In this document: in pieces, positions 54,204-61,873 of the stretch | How the letters are laid out: each line of letters starts with the position of its first letter | Numbering within the stretch: the stretch's first letter is position 1 | Assembly: GCF_034039665.1 (NCBI RefSeq) | Contig: NZ_CP120131.1 | Span: 248,001 to 312,000, forward strand | DNA: 64,000 nucleotides | Reading direction: 5' to 3' | Source: Mammaliicoccus sp. Dog046 | GTDB taxonomy: Bacteria > Bacillota > Bacilli > Staphylococcales > Staphylococcaceae | The notes under the pieces: model-generated | What the model saw: the letters and a program-made list of their open reading frames with translations, nothing else | Told to the model about the DNA's origin: nothing | Database searches by the model: none | Made by a program: the position numbers and the translations under genes

Positions 54204-54224
54204 TAGGTCAATGTCGTTGACCTA
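54204..54224. promoter_or_regulatory. MarR operator, copy 2
   Basis: TAGGTCAA, five bases, TTGACCTA: a perfect 8-bp inverted repeat, 34 bp before the decarboxylase start. With copy 1 it is spaced about 104 bp centre to centre, near ten helical turns. Confidence 0.8.
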
Positions 54225-54258
54225 AATATAATTTTTAAATAGAAAAGAGGAATCGGTT

Positions 54259-55902
54259 ATGAAGAAACGTGTTGGGGAATATTTAATGGATGCTTTAAGT
54301 AGTGTAGGTGTTAAGAAAGTCTTTGGTGTTCCAGGTGATTTTAATTTAGCATTTTTAGATGATATCGTCAGCCGAGATGATATGGATTGGGTCGGTAATA
54401 CGAATGAATTAAATGCGAGTTATGCTGCTGATGGATATGCAAGATTGAATGGTATAAGTGCTATGGTGACAACATTTGGCGTAGGAGAATTGAGCGCAGT
54501 CAATGGGATTGCAGGTTCTTACGCTGAACGTGTACCAGTTATAGCTATTACCGGTGCACCTACGACAGTAGTAGAAGAAGCGGGAAAATATGTACATCAC
54601 TCTTTAGGTGAGGGTAAATTTGATAGTTATAGAACAATGTTTAAAGAAATCACTACTGCACAAGGTTATATCACAATAGAGAACGCGCAAATGGAAATTC
54701 CAAGATTAATTAATGCAGCGTTAACTGAAAAAAGACCTGTGCATATTCATTTACCAATAGATGTTGCACAAGCAGAAATTGAAGTTGTAGAATCGTTTAA
54801 ACTATCTGAACCGCCGAAACAAGATGTATCATCATACATCGAAATGATTGAACAAAAATTACAAACTGCACAACAACCAGTCATTATTACAGGCCATGAA
54901 ATTAATAGTTTCAAATTGCACGCAGAATTAGAAAGATTTGTTAAGCAATCACAAATTCCTGTAGCTCAATTATCGTTAGGTAAAGGTGCGTTTAATGAAG
55001 AAAGTCCATATTACATGGGCATTTATGATGGAAGTATCGCAGAAGAAAATATTAAACATTACGTTGATAATAGTGATGCCATACTCAATATAGGTGCTAA
55101 ACTAACAGACTCAGCAACAGCAGGATATTCTTATGGATTTGATATTGATGATGTAGTCATGATAAATCACCATGATTTTAAATTAAATGATACGGTATCG
55201 TCAGAATTCACATTACCTAATTTGATGAATGGATTACTTAATATTCAATATAAAAATGAAAATCATTTCCCAGAAAATATTCGCCCTGAAAAAGAAGCAT
55301 ATAAAATTGATCAACTACCGTTAACACAAGAAACATATTTTAAAATGATGCAAGACTTTATCGGTTTAGACGATATTATTTTAGCTGAACAAGGCACATC
55401 ATTCTTTGGTGCATACGATTTGAATTTGCATAAAGATAATACGTTCATAGGACAACCATTATGGGGATCAATAGGCTATACATTACCAGCGACTATTGGT
55501 ACACAAATGTCTGATGAATATAGAAGAAATATTTTGTTGATTGGAGATGGATCATTACAATTAACAGCACAAGATATTTCAACAATGATAAGAGAAGACC
55601 TTAAGCCAATCATCTTTGTAATTAATAATGATGGTTATACGGTAGAAAGAAAAATACACGGTGAACACCAACCATATAACGATATACAAATGTGGGATTA
55701 TAAACTATTACCAGCTGTCTTTGGTGGCAAAGATAAAGTCGCCATTCATGACGTAGAAACATCAGAAGATTTAAATGAAGTATTTATGAAAATCAATAAA
55801 GAACCGAATCAAATGCATTTCATAGAAGTGAAAATGGGTATTGCAGACGCACCAGAGAAACTCGACGCAATCGGAAAAGCATTCTCTAAACAAAATAGTT
55901 AA
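54259..55902 (+). CDS. Thiamine-diphosphate 2-keto acid decarboxylase (indolepyruvate/pyruvate decarboxylase type)
   Basis: A 547-residue TPP enzyme. The catalytic Glu is in NELNASYAADGYARLNG (about 48-64), the HH pair in KYVHHSLGEGKF (about 112-123), and the TPP/Mg motif is GDGSLQLTAQDIST ... INNDGYTVERKIHG. The motifs match phenylpyruvate/indolepyruvate decarboxylase and bacterial pyruvate decarboxylase rather than acetolactate synthase. The product aldehyde could be acetaldehyde, phenylacetaldehyde or a branched aldehyde. AAAGAGGA precedes the ATG. Probably controlled by the divergent MarR. Confidence 0.88.
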   Translation: MKKRVGEYLMDALSSVGVKKVFGVPGDFNLAFLDDIVSRDDMDWVGNTNELNASYAADGYARLNGISAMVTTFGVGELSAVNGIAGSYAERVPVIAITGAPTTVVEEAGKYVHHSLGEGKFDSYRTMFKEITTAQGYITIENAQMEIPRLINAALTEKRPVHIHLPIDVAQAEIEVVESFKLSEPPKQDVSSYIEMIEQKLQTAQQPVIITGHEINSFKLHAELERFVKQSQIPVAQLSLGKGAFNEESPYYMGIYDGSIAEENIKHYVDNSDAILNIGAKLTDSATAGYSYGFDIDDVVMINHHDFKLNDTVSSEFTLPNLMNGLLNIQYKNENHFPENIRPEKEAYKIDQLPLTQETYFKMMQDFIGLDDIILAEQGTSFFGAYDLNLHKDNTFIGQPLWGSIGYTLPATIGTQMSDEYRRNILLIGDGSLQLTAQDISTMIREDLKPIIFVINNDGYTVERKIHGEHQPYNDIQMWDYKLLPAVFGGKDKVAIHDVETSEDLNEVFMKINKEPNQMHFIEVKMGIADAPEKLDAIGKAFSKQNS

Positions 55903-55906
55903 TGTC

Positions 55907-55946
55907 AAATCCCCTAAACCATAATATATGGCTTAGGGGATTTTTG
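55907..55946 (+). terminator. Terminator after the decarboxylase
   Basis: AATCCCCTAA and TTAGGGGATT arms, with inner CCAT/ATGG pairing, followed by TTTG. Confidence 0.85.
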
Positions 55947-56036
55947 TGTAAGGATGGTCAAAAAACTATAAAATTTTAGTTTAACTTTTCTCAAGCATTC
56001 ACTATAATAATTGTAAATAAATTAGGAGGTACAACT

Positions 56037-56924
56037 ATGACCAATCAAAAATATTTATTTGCAATAAAAAACAGAATTATTCAGAGTAAACTTGATGAAG
56101 AAATGAGGAACTATATTAAAGGTCTGGAAGGTGAGATTTTTATTAAATGTATTTTAGATGAATATCCTGATCTTCATTATTTGTATAACTATCAAATCAA
56201 TCACAAAAATCGTGTTCAAATTGATTTTTTAATTGTGACAGATGATGCTTTGCTTCATTTTGAAATCAAACATTATTCTGGAGATTATACGATAAAAGAT
56301 GGCCAGCTTATGAATGAATTTGGAAATATGTTTTATACACCTTTTCAGCAATTGCGACGTGCCAATCATGAATTAAACTTCTTAATATCCCACTTTAAAA
56401 TTAATAAACCAGTACAATCTTATCTTATTTTTACAAACCCCAAATTCACATTAAAAGGTTCGATACCTAGTCAATTTAATATTTTATTACCAACTGAATT
56501 ACATAAATTTCAATACATGTTCAAAAATCAAAATACACAAGAAAATCTAAGAATCTTGCGACTGTTTCAAAGGGAATATAAAGATTTTTCACATATTTAT
56601 AAAAATAATAATAGAGTACCAATGTCATGTTTGATACCAGGTTTAAAATGCCCAAAATGTAAGAGTATGAATACAATTGTAAACGAGGATTGTAAGAAAA
56701 ACCTGACATGCAGGAAGTGTGATTTTAAGGATGTACGACAAAATATATACTTATTCAACTTGTTAGAACTATATATATGTTTGGGAGAATCTTTTACTTT
56801 ATCAGAAGCACAGGAATGGTGTGATGTTGAGAATAAACATACTATTAGAAGAGTGTGTGAAAAATATTTTAATAGTACGAATAAGAATCCTAAAAAGTAT
56901 TTCACAATTAGTAAGGGAAAGTAG
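56037..56924 (+). CDS. NERD (nuclease-related) domain protein with zinc ribbon, paralogue 2
   Basis: A 295-residue paralogue of the gene at 7796-8662 with the same layout: KGLEGEIFIK (about 29-38), RVQIDFLIVTDD, HFEIKHYSGDYTIKDGQ, SYLIFTNPKFTL, then CPKC and CRKC pairs and FTLSEAQEWCDVENKHTIRRV at the C terminus. The Asp and Glu-x-Lys of a PD-(D/E)XK nuclease-like core are kept. AGGAGG precedes the ATG. No terminator follows: a 41-bp array begins 14 bases after the stop, so the array would be in its 3' UTR. Function unknown. Confidence 0.85.
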   Translation: MTNQKYLFAIKNRIIQSKLDEEMRNYIKGLEGEIFIKCILDEYPDLHYLYNYQINHKNRVQIDFLIVTDDALLHFEIKHYSGDYTIKDGQLMNEFGNMFYTPFQQLRRANHELNFLISHFKINKPVQSYLIFTNPKFTLKGSIPSQFNILLPTELHKFQYMFKNQNTQENLRILRLFQREYKDFSHIYKNNNRVPMSCLIPGLKCPKCKSMNTIVNEDCKKNLTCRKCDFKDVRQNIYLFNLLELYICLGESFTLSEAQEWCDVENKHTIRRVCEKYFNSTNKNPKKYFTISKGK

Positions 56925-56937
56925 GAATGAACGCTCG

Positions 56938-57305
56938 AACATTGCAAGTGAGGCTCGACATGCAACATTGGACGCTCGAACATTGCAAGTGAGGCCCGAC
57001 AAGCAACATTGGACGCTCGAACATTGCAAGTGAAGCACGCCATGCAACATTGGACGCTCGAACATTGCAAGTGAGTGCCGACAAGCAACATTGGACGCTC
57101 GAACATTGCAAGTGAGTGCCGACAAGCAACGTTGAACGCTCGAACATTGCAAGTGAGTGCCGACATGCAACATTGAACGCTCGAACATTGCAAGTGAGTG
57201 CCGACATGCAACATTGAACGCTCGAACATTGCAAGTGAGGGCTGACAAGCAACATTGGAGCGTTGAACATTGCAAGTGGGGCCCGACAAGTAACATTGGA
57301 GCACC
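56938..57305. repeat. Tandem array of nine 41-bp units (AACATTGCAAGTG family)
   Basis: Units start at 56938, 56979, 57020, 57061, 57102, 57143, 57184, 57225 and 57266, exactly 41 bp apart. The unit is the same as at 53153, but the spacer is ACGCTCG in most copies instead of GAGCCCTG. Variation is concentrated in GTGAGTGCCGACA versus GTGAGGCTCGACA. It fills the space between convergent NERD and dehydrogenase genes. Confidence 0.97.
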
Positions 57306-57343
57306 AAACACCACTACCACCAACTCCCGCTTCATCCAACGAC

Positions 57344-57372
57344 AAAAAATAGGACACGTTATTGTGTCCTAA
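57344..57372 (-). terminator. Terminator of the gat-type operon
   Basis: AGGACAC and GTGTCCT arms with a T-run on the minus strand, just after the stop of the dehydrogenase. Confidence 0.82.
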
Positions 57373-57382
57373 ACTTTAATCA

Positions 57383-58420
57383 TCACGGATGAAAAATAAC
57401 TTTATCATAGTGTTTTTTCTTATTAACGAGATTATCAAATGTTTCTGGACCTGCTTCTAAAGAAAGTCTGTCTGAAATGATCGGTTCTACATTGATTTCT
57501 CCAGTAGACATATAATGTAACGTAGCAGCCCATTCTTCTCCTGGGAAAGGTGCAGATAAACCATTCCAAGATCCGATAACGTTGAGCTCGTTTCTTAATA
57601 TTTTTTCAAAATGTAAACGATGAATTTCGATATCCGCATATGGAATGCCTAACAATAAGACTTCTCCACCTTTAGTAGGTAATGTAAGCACTTCTCCAAT
57701 TGTAAAAGGTGAACCTGCTGATTCAACAGCGACATCGATGTTATCAGGTATGTCAGAAATGGCTTCTTCTAAATTGTTTTCAATAGAATGAATCGTATAA
57801 TCAGCGCCTAATTGTGTAGCGACATCTAGTTTATGATGATCAATATCTATAGCGATAATCTTAGCAGCGCCAAATATTTTTGCCCATTGAATAGCGAGGA
57901 GTCCTATGCTGCCACATCCCATAATAGCAACGGTCGCACCTGGTTTCATATGTGTACGATAGAACCCGTGGGCAACGACAGCAGATGGTTCAACCATTGC
58001 AGCAGTATCTAAATCGACGTTATCAGGGAGTTTCAAAACATTTGTTGCAGGTAGTTTCACATACTCTGCAAAACAACCTGGTACGTATGAGCCTATTACA
58101 TATAAGTTTTCACATCTAGAGTATTCACCTTTTTCACAATATTGGCAGTGATGACAAACGACAGCAGGGCAACCAGTTACTTTATCGCCGACATTCAAAT
58201 CAGTTACAGCTTGACCAATTTGTTCAACTACACCTGAAAATTCATGTCCAAAAGTCATTCCTTCTTTATAAGGACCTAACTTCTTATATCGAGACGTATC
58301 TGAACCGCATATGCCAGTTGCTTTTACCTTTATAATGACATCATCGGGTGACGCCAATTCTGGATTGGTTGTTTCTTCAAAACGTAAATCTTCTACACCG
58401 TACAAGTTTAAGGCTTTCAA
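57383..58420 (-). CDS. gatD: Zinc alcohol dehydrogenase, galactitol-1-phosphate 5-dehydrogenase type
   Basis: A 345-residue medium-chain dehydrogenase. Catalytic zinc: the Cys in GICGSDTSRYK (about 37-47) and His in TFGHEFSGVVEQIG; the structural zinc lobe is CHHCQYCEKGEYSRC; the NAD fold has GCGSIGLLAIQWAKIFGAAK. The sequence fits GatD, oxidising galactitol-1-phosphate to tagatose-6-phosphate, and it is at the 3' end of the gat PTS operon. Pentitol phosphates remain possible. Confidence 0.82.
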   Translation of the reverse strand: MKALNLYGVEDLRFEETTNPELASPDDVIIKVKATGICGSDTSRYKKLGPYKEGMTFGHEFSGVVEQIGQAVTDLNVGDKVTGCPAVVCHHCQYCEKGEYSRCENLYVIGSYVPGCFAEYVKLPATNVLKLPDNVDLDTAAMVEPSAVVAHGFYRTHMKPGATVAIMGCGSIGLLAIQWAKIFGAAKIIAIDIDHHKLDVATQLGADYTIHSIENNLEEAISDIPDNIDVAVESAGSPFTIGEVLTLPTKGGEVLLLGIPYADIEIHRLHFEKILRNELNVIGSWNGLSAPFPGEEWAATLHYMSTGEINVEPIISDRLSLEAGPETFDNLVNKKKHYDKVIFHP

Positions 58421-58451
58421 ATGTGTACAGCCTCCTTTTATTTAAGACTTA

Positions 58452-58610
58452 CTAAGATGTTTGTTCCGAAGTGACTTTTTTCTTCTTGAATAATTTTGAT
58501 CCAAAATAACTTAAGAATACAGCGCTATTACAAGCTAATAAATTGTCCATATAAAACTGAGTGATTCCTCTCATTGGTCCAAGCATAAAATCCAACATAT
58601 GTTCTACCAT
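58452..58610 (-). CDS. Small protein of 52 residues in the gat operon, unknown
   Basis: A short frame with ATG at 58610, eight bases after AAGGAGA, ending TAG at 58452. The peptide begins MVEHMLDFMLGPMRGI, has a hydrophobic middle (FLSYFGSKLF) and a basic KKKK stretch followed by a short polar tail. It lies in a 229-bp gap between two dehydrogenase genes on the same strand and so is co-transcribed. One amphipathic or membrane-touching helix is plausible. No family is recognised. Confidence 0.65.
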   Translation of the reverse strand: MVEHMLDFMLGPMRGITQFYMDNLLACNSAVFLSYFGSKLFKKKKVTSEQTS

Positions 58611-58649
58611 AATTGACATCTCCTTTTTATCTTTGAAAAGATAAGTGTT

Positions 58650-59681
58650 TTATTCGATAGGGCGGAGTAAGACTTTAATGCCTTCGCCACTTTTAATATG
58701 ATTGTATCCTTCATCCCATTCTGTAATATCAAGTTCAGCTGTAATGAGTGCTTCAGTATTTACATGACCACTACTGATAAGTTGTAATGATGGCTCCCAA
58801 TCAGCTGGTTTCTGACTTCTACTGCCAACAACACGAATTTCTTTTTGGACGATTTTTTCCAAATCAAATGATATTTTAGGCTCTTTAAAGATGCCGACTT
58901 GAACGTATAATCCTTTTTTTCGTAATAAATCGAGTCCTTGTTGTGCTGCCGGTACTGCGCCTGAACATTCTAATACAACATCTGCACCGTAACCATTTGT
59001 AATGTCGTTTACATATGCTTTTAAATCGTTATGTTGAATATTCACAACGTGATCTAAATTAAGTTCTTCAGCTTTGTTAAGTCTAGCGATATCGTTATCT
59101 AATCCAGTAATGACGACTTTGCCGCCTTTACTTTTAACGACTTGGGCAACGAGTAAACCGATTGGACCTGGACCCATCACAACAACGATATCATCTTGTT
59201 TGATTTCGATTTTTGATACGGCATGATAGGCACATGCGAGTGGTTCAGTCATTGAAGCGGCTTTATATGAAACATTATCAGGTAAGTGGTGGACACTCGC
59301 TGCACGAGCAACGAGATATTGCGTGAATCCACCATTTTGTTGAGTACCTAGCCCTTTACGATGATTACATAAATTATAATCCTCAGTTTGACAATATTCG
59401 CATTCACCACAAATGTAATAAGTCGTTTCAGAAGTTACGCGATCACCAATCTGGAAGTCTTCAACACCTTCACCAATAGCAACAATCTCACCGGAAAATT
59501 CATGACCAAGTGTGACGGGATAGTTGACCTTATAATGCCCTTCGTACGTATGGACATCTGTTCCACAAATGCCTGCATAATGAACTTTTATTTTTACTTC
59601 GTTCTTATCTGGTTCAGGAATATCTTTGTCTAATATGTCTAAATGACCGAATCCTGGCTCTGTTTTTACTAAAGCTTTCAT
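58650..59681 (-). CDS. Zinc alcohol dehydrogenase, sorbitol / arabitol-phosphate dehydrogenase type
   Basis: A 343-residue medium-chain dehydrogenase. Catalytic zinc residues are in GICGTDVHTYEGH (about 37-49) and TLGHEFSGEIVAIG, the structural zinc Cys in CGECEYCQTEDYNLC, and the NAD motif is VMGPGPIGLLVAQVV. Close relatives include L-iditol 2-dehydrogenase and D-arabitol-phosphate dehydrogenase. It is paired with a gat-type PTS, which favours a phosphorylated polyol. The ATG at 59696 lies inside GGGAGGA; the ATG at 59681 follows it. Confidence 0.84.
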   Translation of the reverse strand: MKALVKTEPGFGHLDILDKDIPEPDKNEVKIKVHYAGICGTDVHTYEGHYKVNYPVTLGHEFSGEIVAIGEGVEDFQIGDRVTSETTYYICGECEYCQTEDYNLCNHRKGLGTQQNGGFTQYLVARAASVHHLPDNVSYKAASMTEPLACAYHAVSKIEIKQDDIVVVMGPGPIGLLVAQVVKSKGGKVVITGLDNDIARLNKAEELNLDHVVNIQHNDLKAYVNDITNGYGADVVLECSGAVPAAQQGLDLLRKKGLYVQVGIFKEPKISFDLEKIVQKEIRVVGSRSQKPADWEPSLQLISSGHVNTEALITAELDITEWDEGYNHIKSGEGIKVLLRPIE

Positions 59682-59701
59682 GAAAAGTCCTCCCATTTAT
59701 G

Positions 59702-60961
59702 TTAATTGAATATACTAAAGAATTTAAAGATAATGTAATTCAAGATGTTACCACCTTGGTCAAGACTTGAAATTTGTGAAGATCCAGAAGGCATTTTCAC
59801 GTTTGTACCATCAGCCATACTTGTGAAAATTGGTGCCACATCTGTTGCAATATATAATGAAATTGCGATCATGATTGTACCGACAATAACAGAATGAATG
59901 ATATTACCACGTGCAGCTCCTACGATGAAAGCAACGATAAACGGTATAGTCGCTAAATCTCCAAAAGGTAAAACTTGGTTACCTGGTAAAATAACTGCAA
60001 GTAACACAGTGATAGGTACAAGAATTAATGCTGTAGAAATAACAGCAGGGTGACCTAATGCAACTGCAGCATCTAAGCCGATGTATATTTCACGTTCACC
60101 AAATCGTTTGTTTAACCAAGTACGTGCTGATTCAGAAACAGGCATTAAACCTTCCATAAGAATCTTAACCATACGTGGCATTAATACCATTACAGCAGCC
60201 ATAGACATACCTAAGTTGATGACATCGCCTGCATTGTATCCTGCTAATAAACCAATTGCTAAACCAAGTACGAGACCTACAAATATAGATTCACCAAAAG
60301 CACCGAATCGTTTTTGAATTGTATCTGGATCTGCATTTAATTTGTTAACGCCAGGTATTTTTTGAAGTCCTTTGACTAAGAAGATACCAGGAACATATGA
60401 AATCGTACTACCAGTTGCAATAGATACCCCTGGTAAATCATAGAATTTACTCATCATTGGTGCTGTCCAGTCAGCTACTTTCAAGCAGACAATTTGGAAT
60501 AGGGCAGCAGCAACAAGAGATTGCCAGATGCTATCTGAAATGGCATAGACCATAGCGCCACAGAATGTATAGTGCCAGAAATTCCAAATATCTACGTTCA
60601 TTGTTCTCGTTGTCTTAGTTAATAACATGATCACATTGATCACGATACCTAATGGAATAATAAATGCAGCAATGACAGAAGCCCATGCAATTGAAGAAGT
60701 TGCTGGCCAACCAACATCAATGACATTTAAACTGACGCCTAAATTTTTGACCATTGCTTGTGCAGCGGGTCCTAAATTGTTAACAAGTAAATCAATAACT
60801 AAGAAAATACCTACAAATGCTACCCCGATAGTTAATCCCGATCGAAAAGCTGCGCCGACCTTTTGTCTAAAGAATAATCCTAATAAGAAAATAACAATAG
60901 GTAAGATGACCGTTGCACCTAAATCAAGAAAAGCTTGTATAAAATTAACGAAACCATTCAT
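59702..60961 (-). CDS. gatC: PTS galactitol IIC component
   Basis: A 419-residue membrane protein with about ten helices, typical GatC: FVNFIQAFLDLGATVILPIVIF at the N terminus, GWPATSSIAWASVIAAF, MPVSESARTWLNKRF and GLDAAVALGHPAVISTALIL. It forms the channel for galactitol or a similar polyol. It follows gatB after 86 bp and precedes the dehydrogenase by 20 bp. Confidence 0.92.
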   Translation of the reverse strand: MNGFVNFIQAFLDLGATVILPIVIFLLGLFFRQKVGAAFRSGLTIGVAFVGIFLVIDLLVNNLGPAAQAMVKNLGVSLNVIDVGWPATSSIAWASVIAAFIIPLGIVINVIMLLTKTTRTMNVDIWNFWHYTFCGAMVYAISDSIWQSLVAAALFQIVCLKVADWTAPMMSKFYDLPGVSIATGSTISYVPGIFLVKGLQKIPGVNKLNADPDTIQKRFGAFGESIFVGLVLGLAIGLLAGYNAGDVINLGMSMAAVMVLMPRMVKILMEGLMPVSESARTWLNKRFGEREIYIGLDAAVALGHPAVISTALILVPITVLLAVILPGNQVLPFGDLATIPFIVAFIVGAARGNIIHSVIVGTIMIAISLYIATDVAPIFTSMADGTNVKMPSGSSQISSLDQGGNILNYIIFKFFSIFN

Positions 60962-61047
60962 GCTTTACACCATCCCTTTTTTTAAAAGCATGTGGCTGAA
61001 ATATCAAATTAGAATTTCAACCACACGTTTGTAATTTTGTATTGAAT

Positions 61048-61326
61048 TTAACTTTGTAATGCGTCTAATATTTCTTTCTTCGTATCTTCAACACCGATAC
61101 CAGTTAAGAAGTTACGAGCATTGATCACAGGGAAGTCATATTCTTTTTGTGTCATCGCTGTTGTCACTAATAAGTCTGCTGTTGATGCATAGGCACTGAC
61201 TTCAGTGATTTTGATTTGTTTTAAATCTACTTTGATATTGTGTTCTTTAGCCATTTCTTCTATTGCATTGTTTACCACTGTTGATGTTGCGATTCCTGCT
61301 CCACACGCTACTAGTACTTGTTTCAT
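61048..61326 (-). CDS. gatB: PTS galactitol IIB component
   Basis: A 92-residue IIB with the phosphorylated Cys at residue 7 in VLVACGAGIATSTVV, a classic lactose/galactitol IIB P-loop. AAGGAGG lies eight bases before the ATG at 61326; the in-frame start at 61374 is upstream and lacks a site. Located between gatA and gatC. Confidence 0.92.
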   Translation of the reverse strand: MKQVLVACGAGIATSTVVNNAIEEMAKEHNIKVDLKQIKITEVSAYASTADLLVTTAMTQKEYDFPVINARNFLTGIGVEDTKKEILDALQS

Positions 61327-61383
61327 AATAATTTCCTCCTTGTTTGAGCCGATGTAAGCATCGTACTCTTCCATATATATTTT

Positions 61384-61854
61384 TTATTTTGATTCATTAA
61401 GTGCTTGATCAATTGCATCTACAATTGACTGTTTATTTTTCGTGTTAGCAATAAATGATAATAGTTCATCATTTTGGAAGATGCCCATTAATTTTTGTAA
61501 GAGTGAAAGTTGCGCATCCTCTTTATCCATTGCTAGCATAAAAATCAATTTAACATCTGTTGTTTCTTCTAATTCGCCCATTATGACAAAAGGGACTGTT
61601 TCTTTAAGGACCGCTACACCAATCGCTTTCGATAAGACATGTTCGGTATCTGTATGTGGGATGGCGACTGAACAATATACAGTCGGTAACCCTGTAGCAA
61701 ATGTACCTTCTCTTTCTATAACAGCATCTTTGTAGGATGCCTTAACATATCCATTGTGCTGCATGAGTTCAGATAACTGACCCAATGCTTCGACGTTTGT
61801 TGTTGCCTCTAAATCGAGTATGACGTTAGAGATGTCGATCTTTAAATCTTGCAT
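61384..61854 (-). CDS. gatA: PTS fructose/mannitol-type IIA component (galactitol system)
   Basis: A 156-residue IIA with the active His in CSVAIPHTDTEHVL (about 61-74) and LIFMLAMDKEDAQLSLLQKLMGI after it. It phosphorylates GatB. AAAGGGG is nine bases before the ATG at 61854; the TTG at 61863 overlaps the site. 19 bp after the regulator gene. Confidence 0.9.
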   Translation of the reverse strand: MQDLKIDISNVILDLEATTNVEALGQLSELMQHNGYVKASYKDAVIEREGTFATGLPTVYCSVAIPHTDTEHVLSKAIGVAVLKETVPFVIMGELEETTDVKLIFMLAMDKEDAQLSLLQKLMGIFQNDELLSFIANTKNKQSIVDAIDQALNESK

Positions 61855-61873
61855 AATATACAACCCCTTTAAA

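Noticed and set aside
7464-57305. CRISPR arrays at the 41-bp and 52-bp repeats
   Set aside because: Units are contiguous tandem copies without unique spacers, and no cas genes are near.
56597-57357. Minus-strand frames of 149-236 codons over the second array and the NERD gene 3' half
   Set aside because: Same repeat read-through effect; they also run antisense into the well-supported NERD gene.
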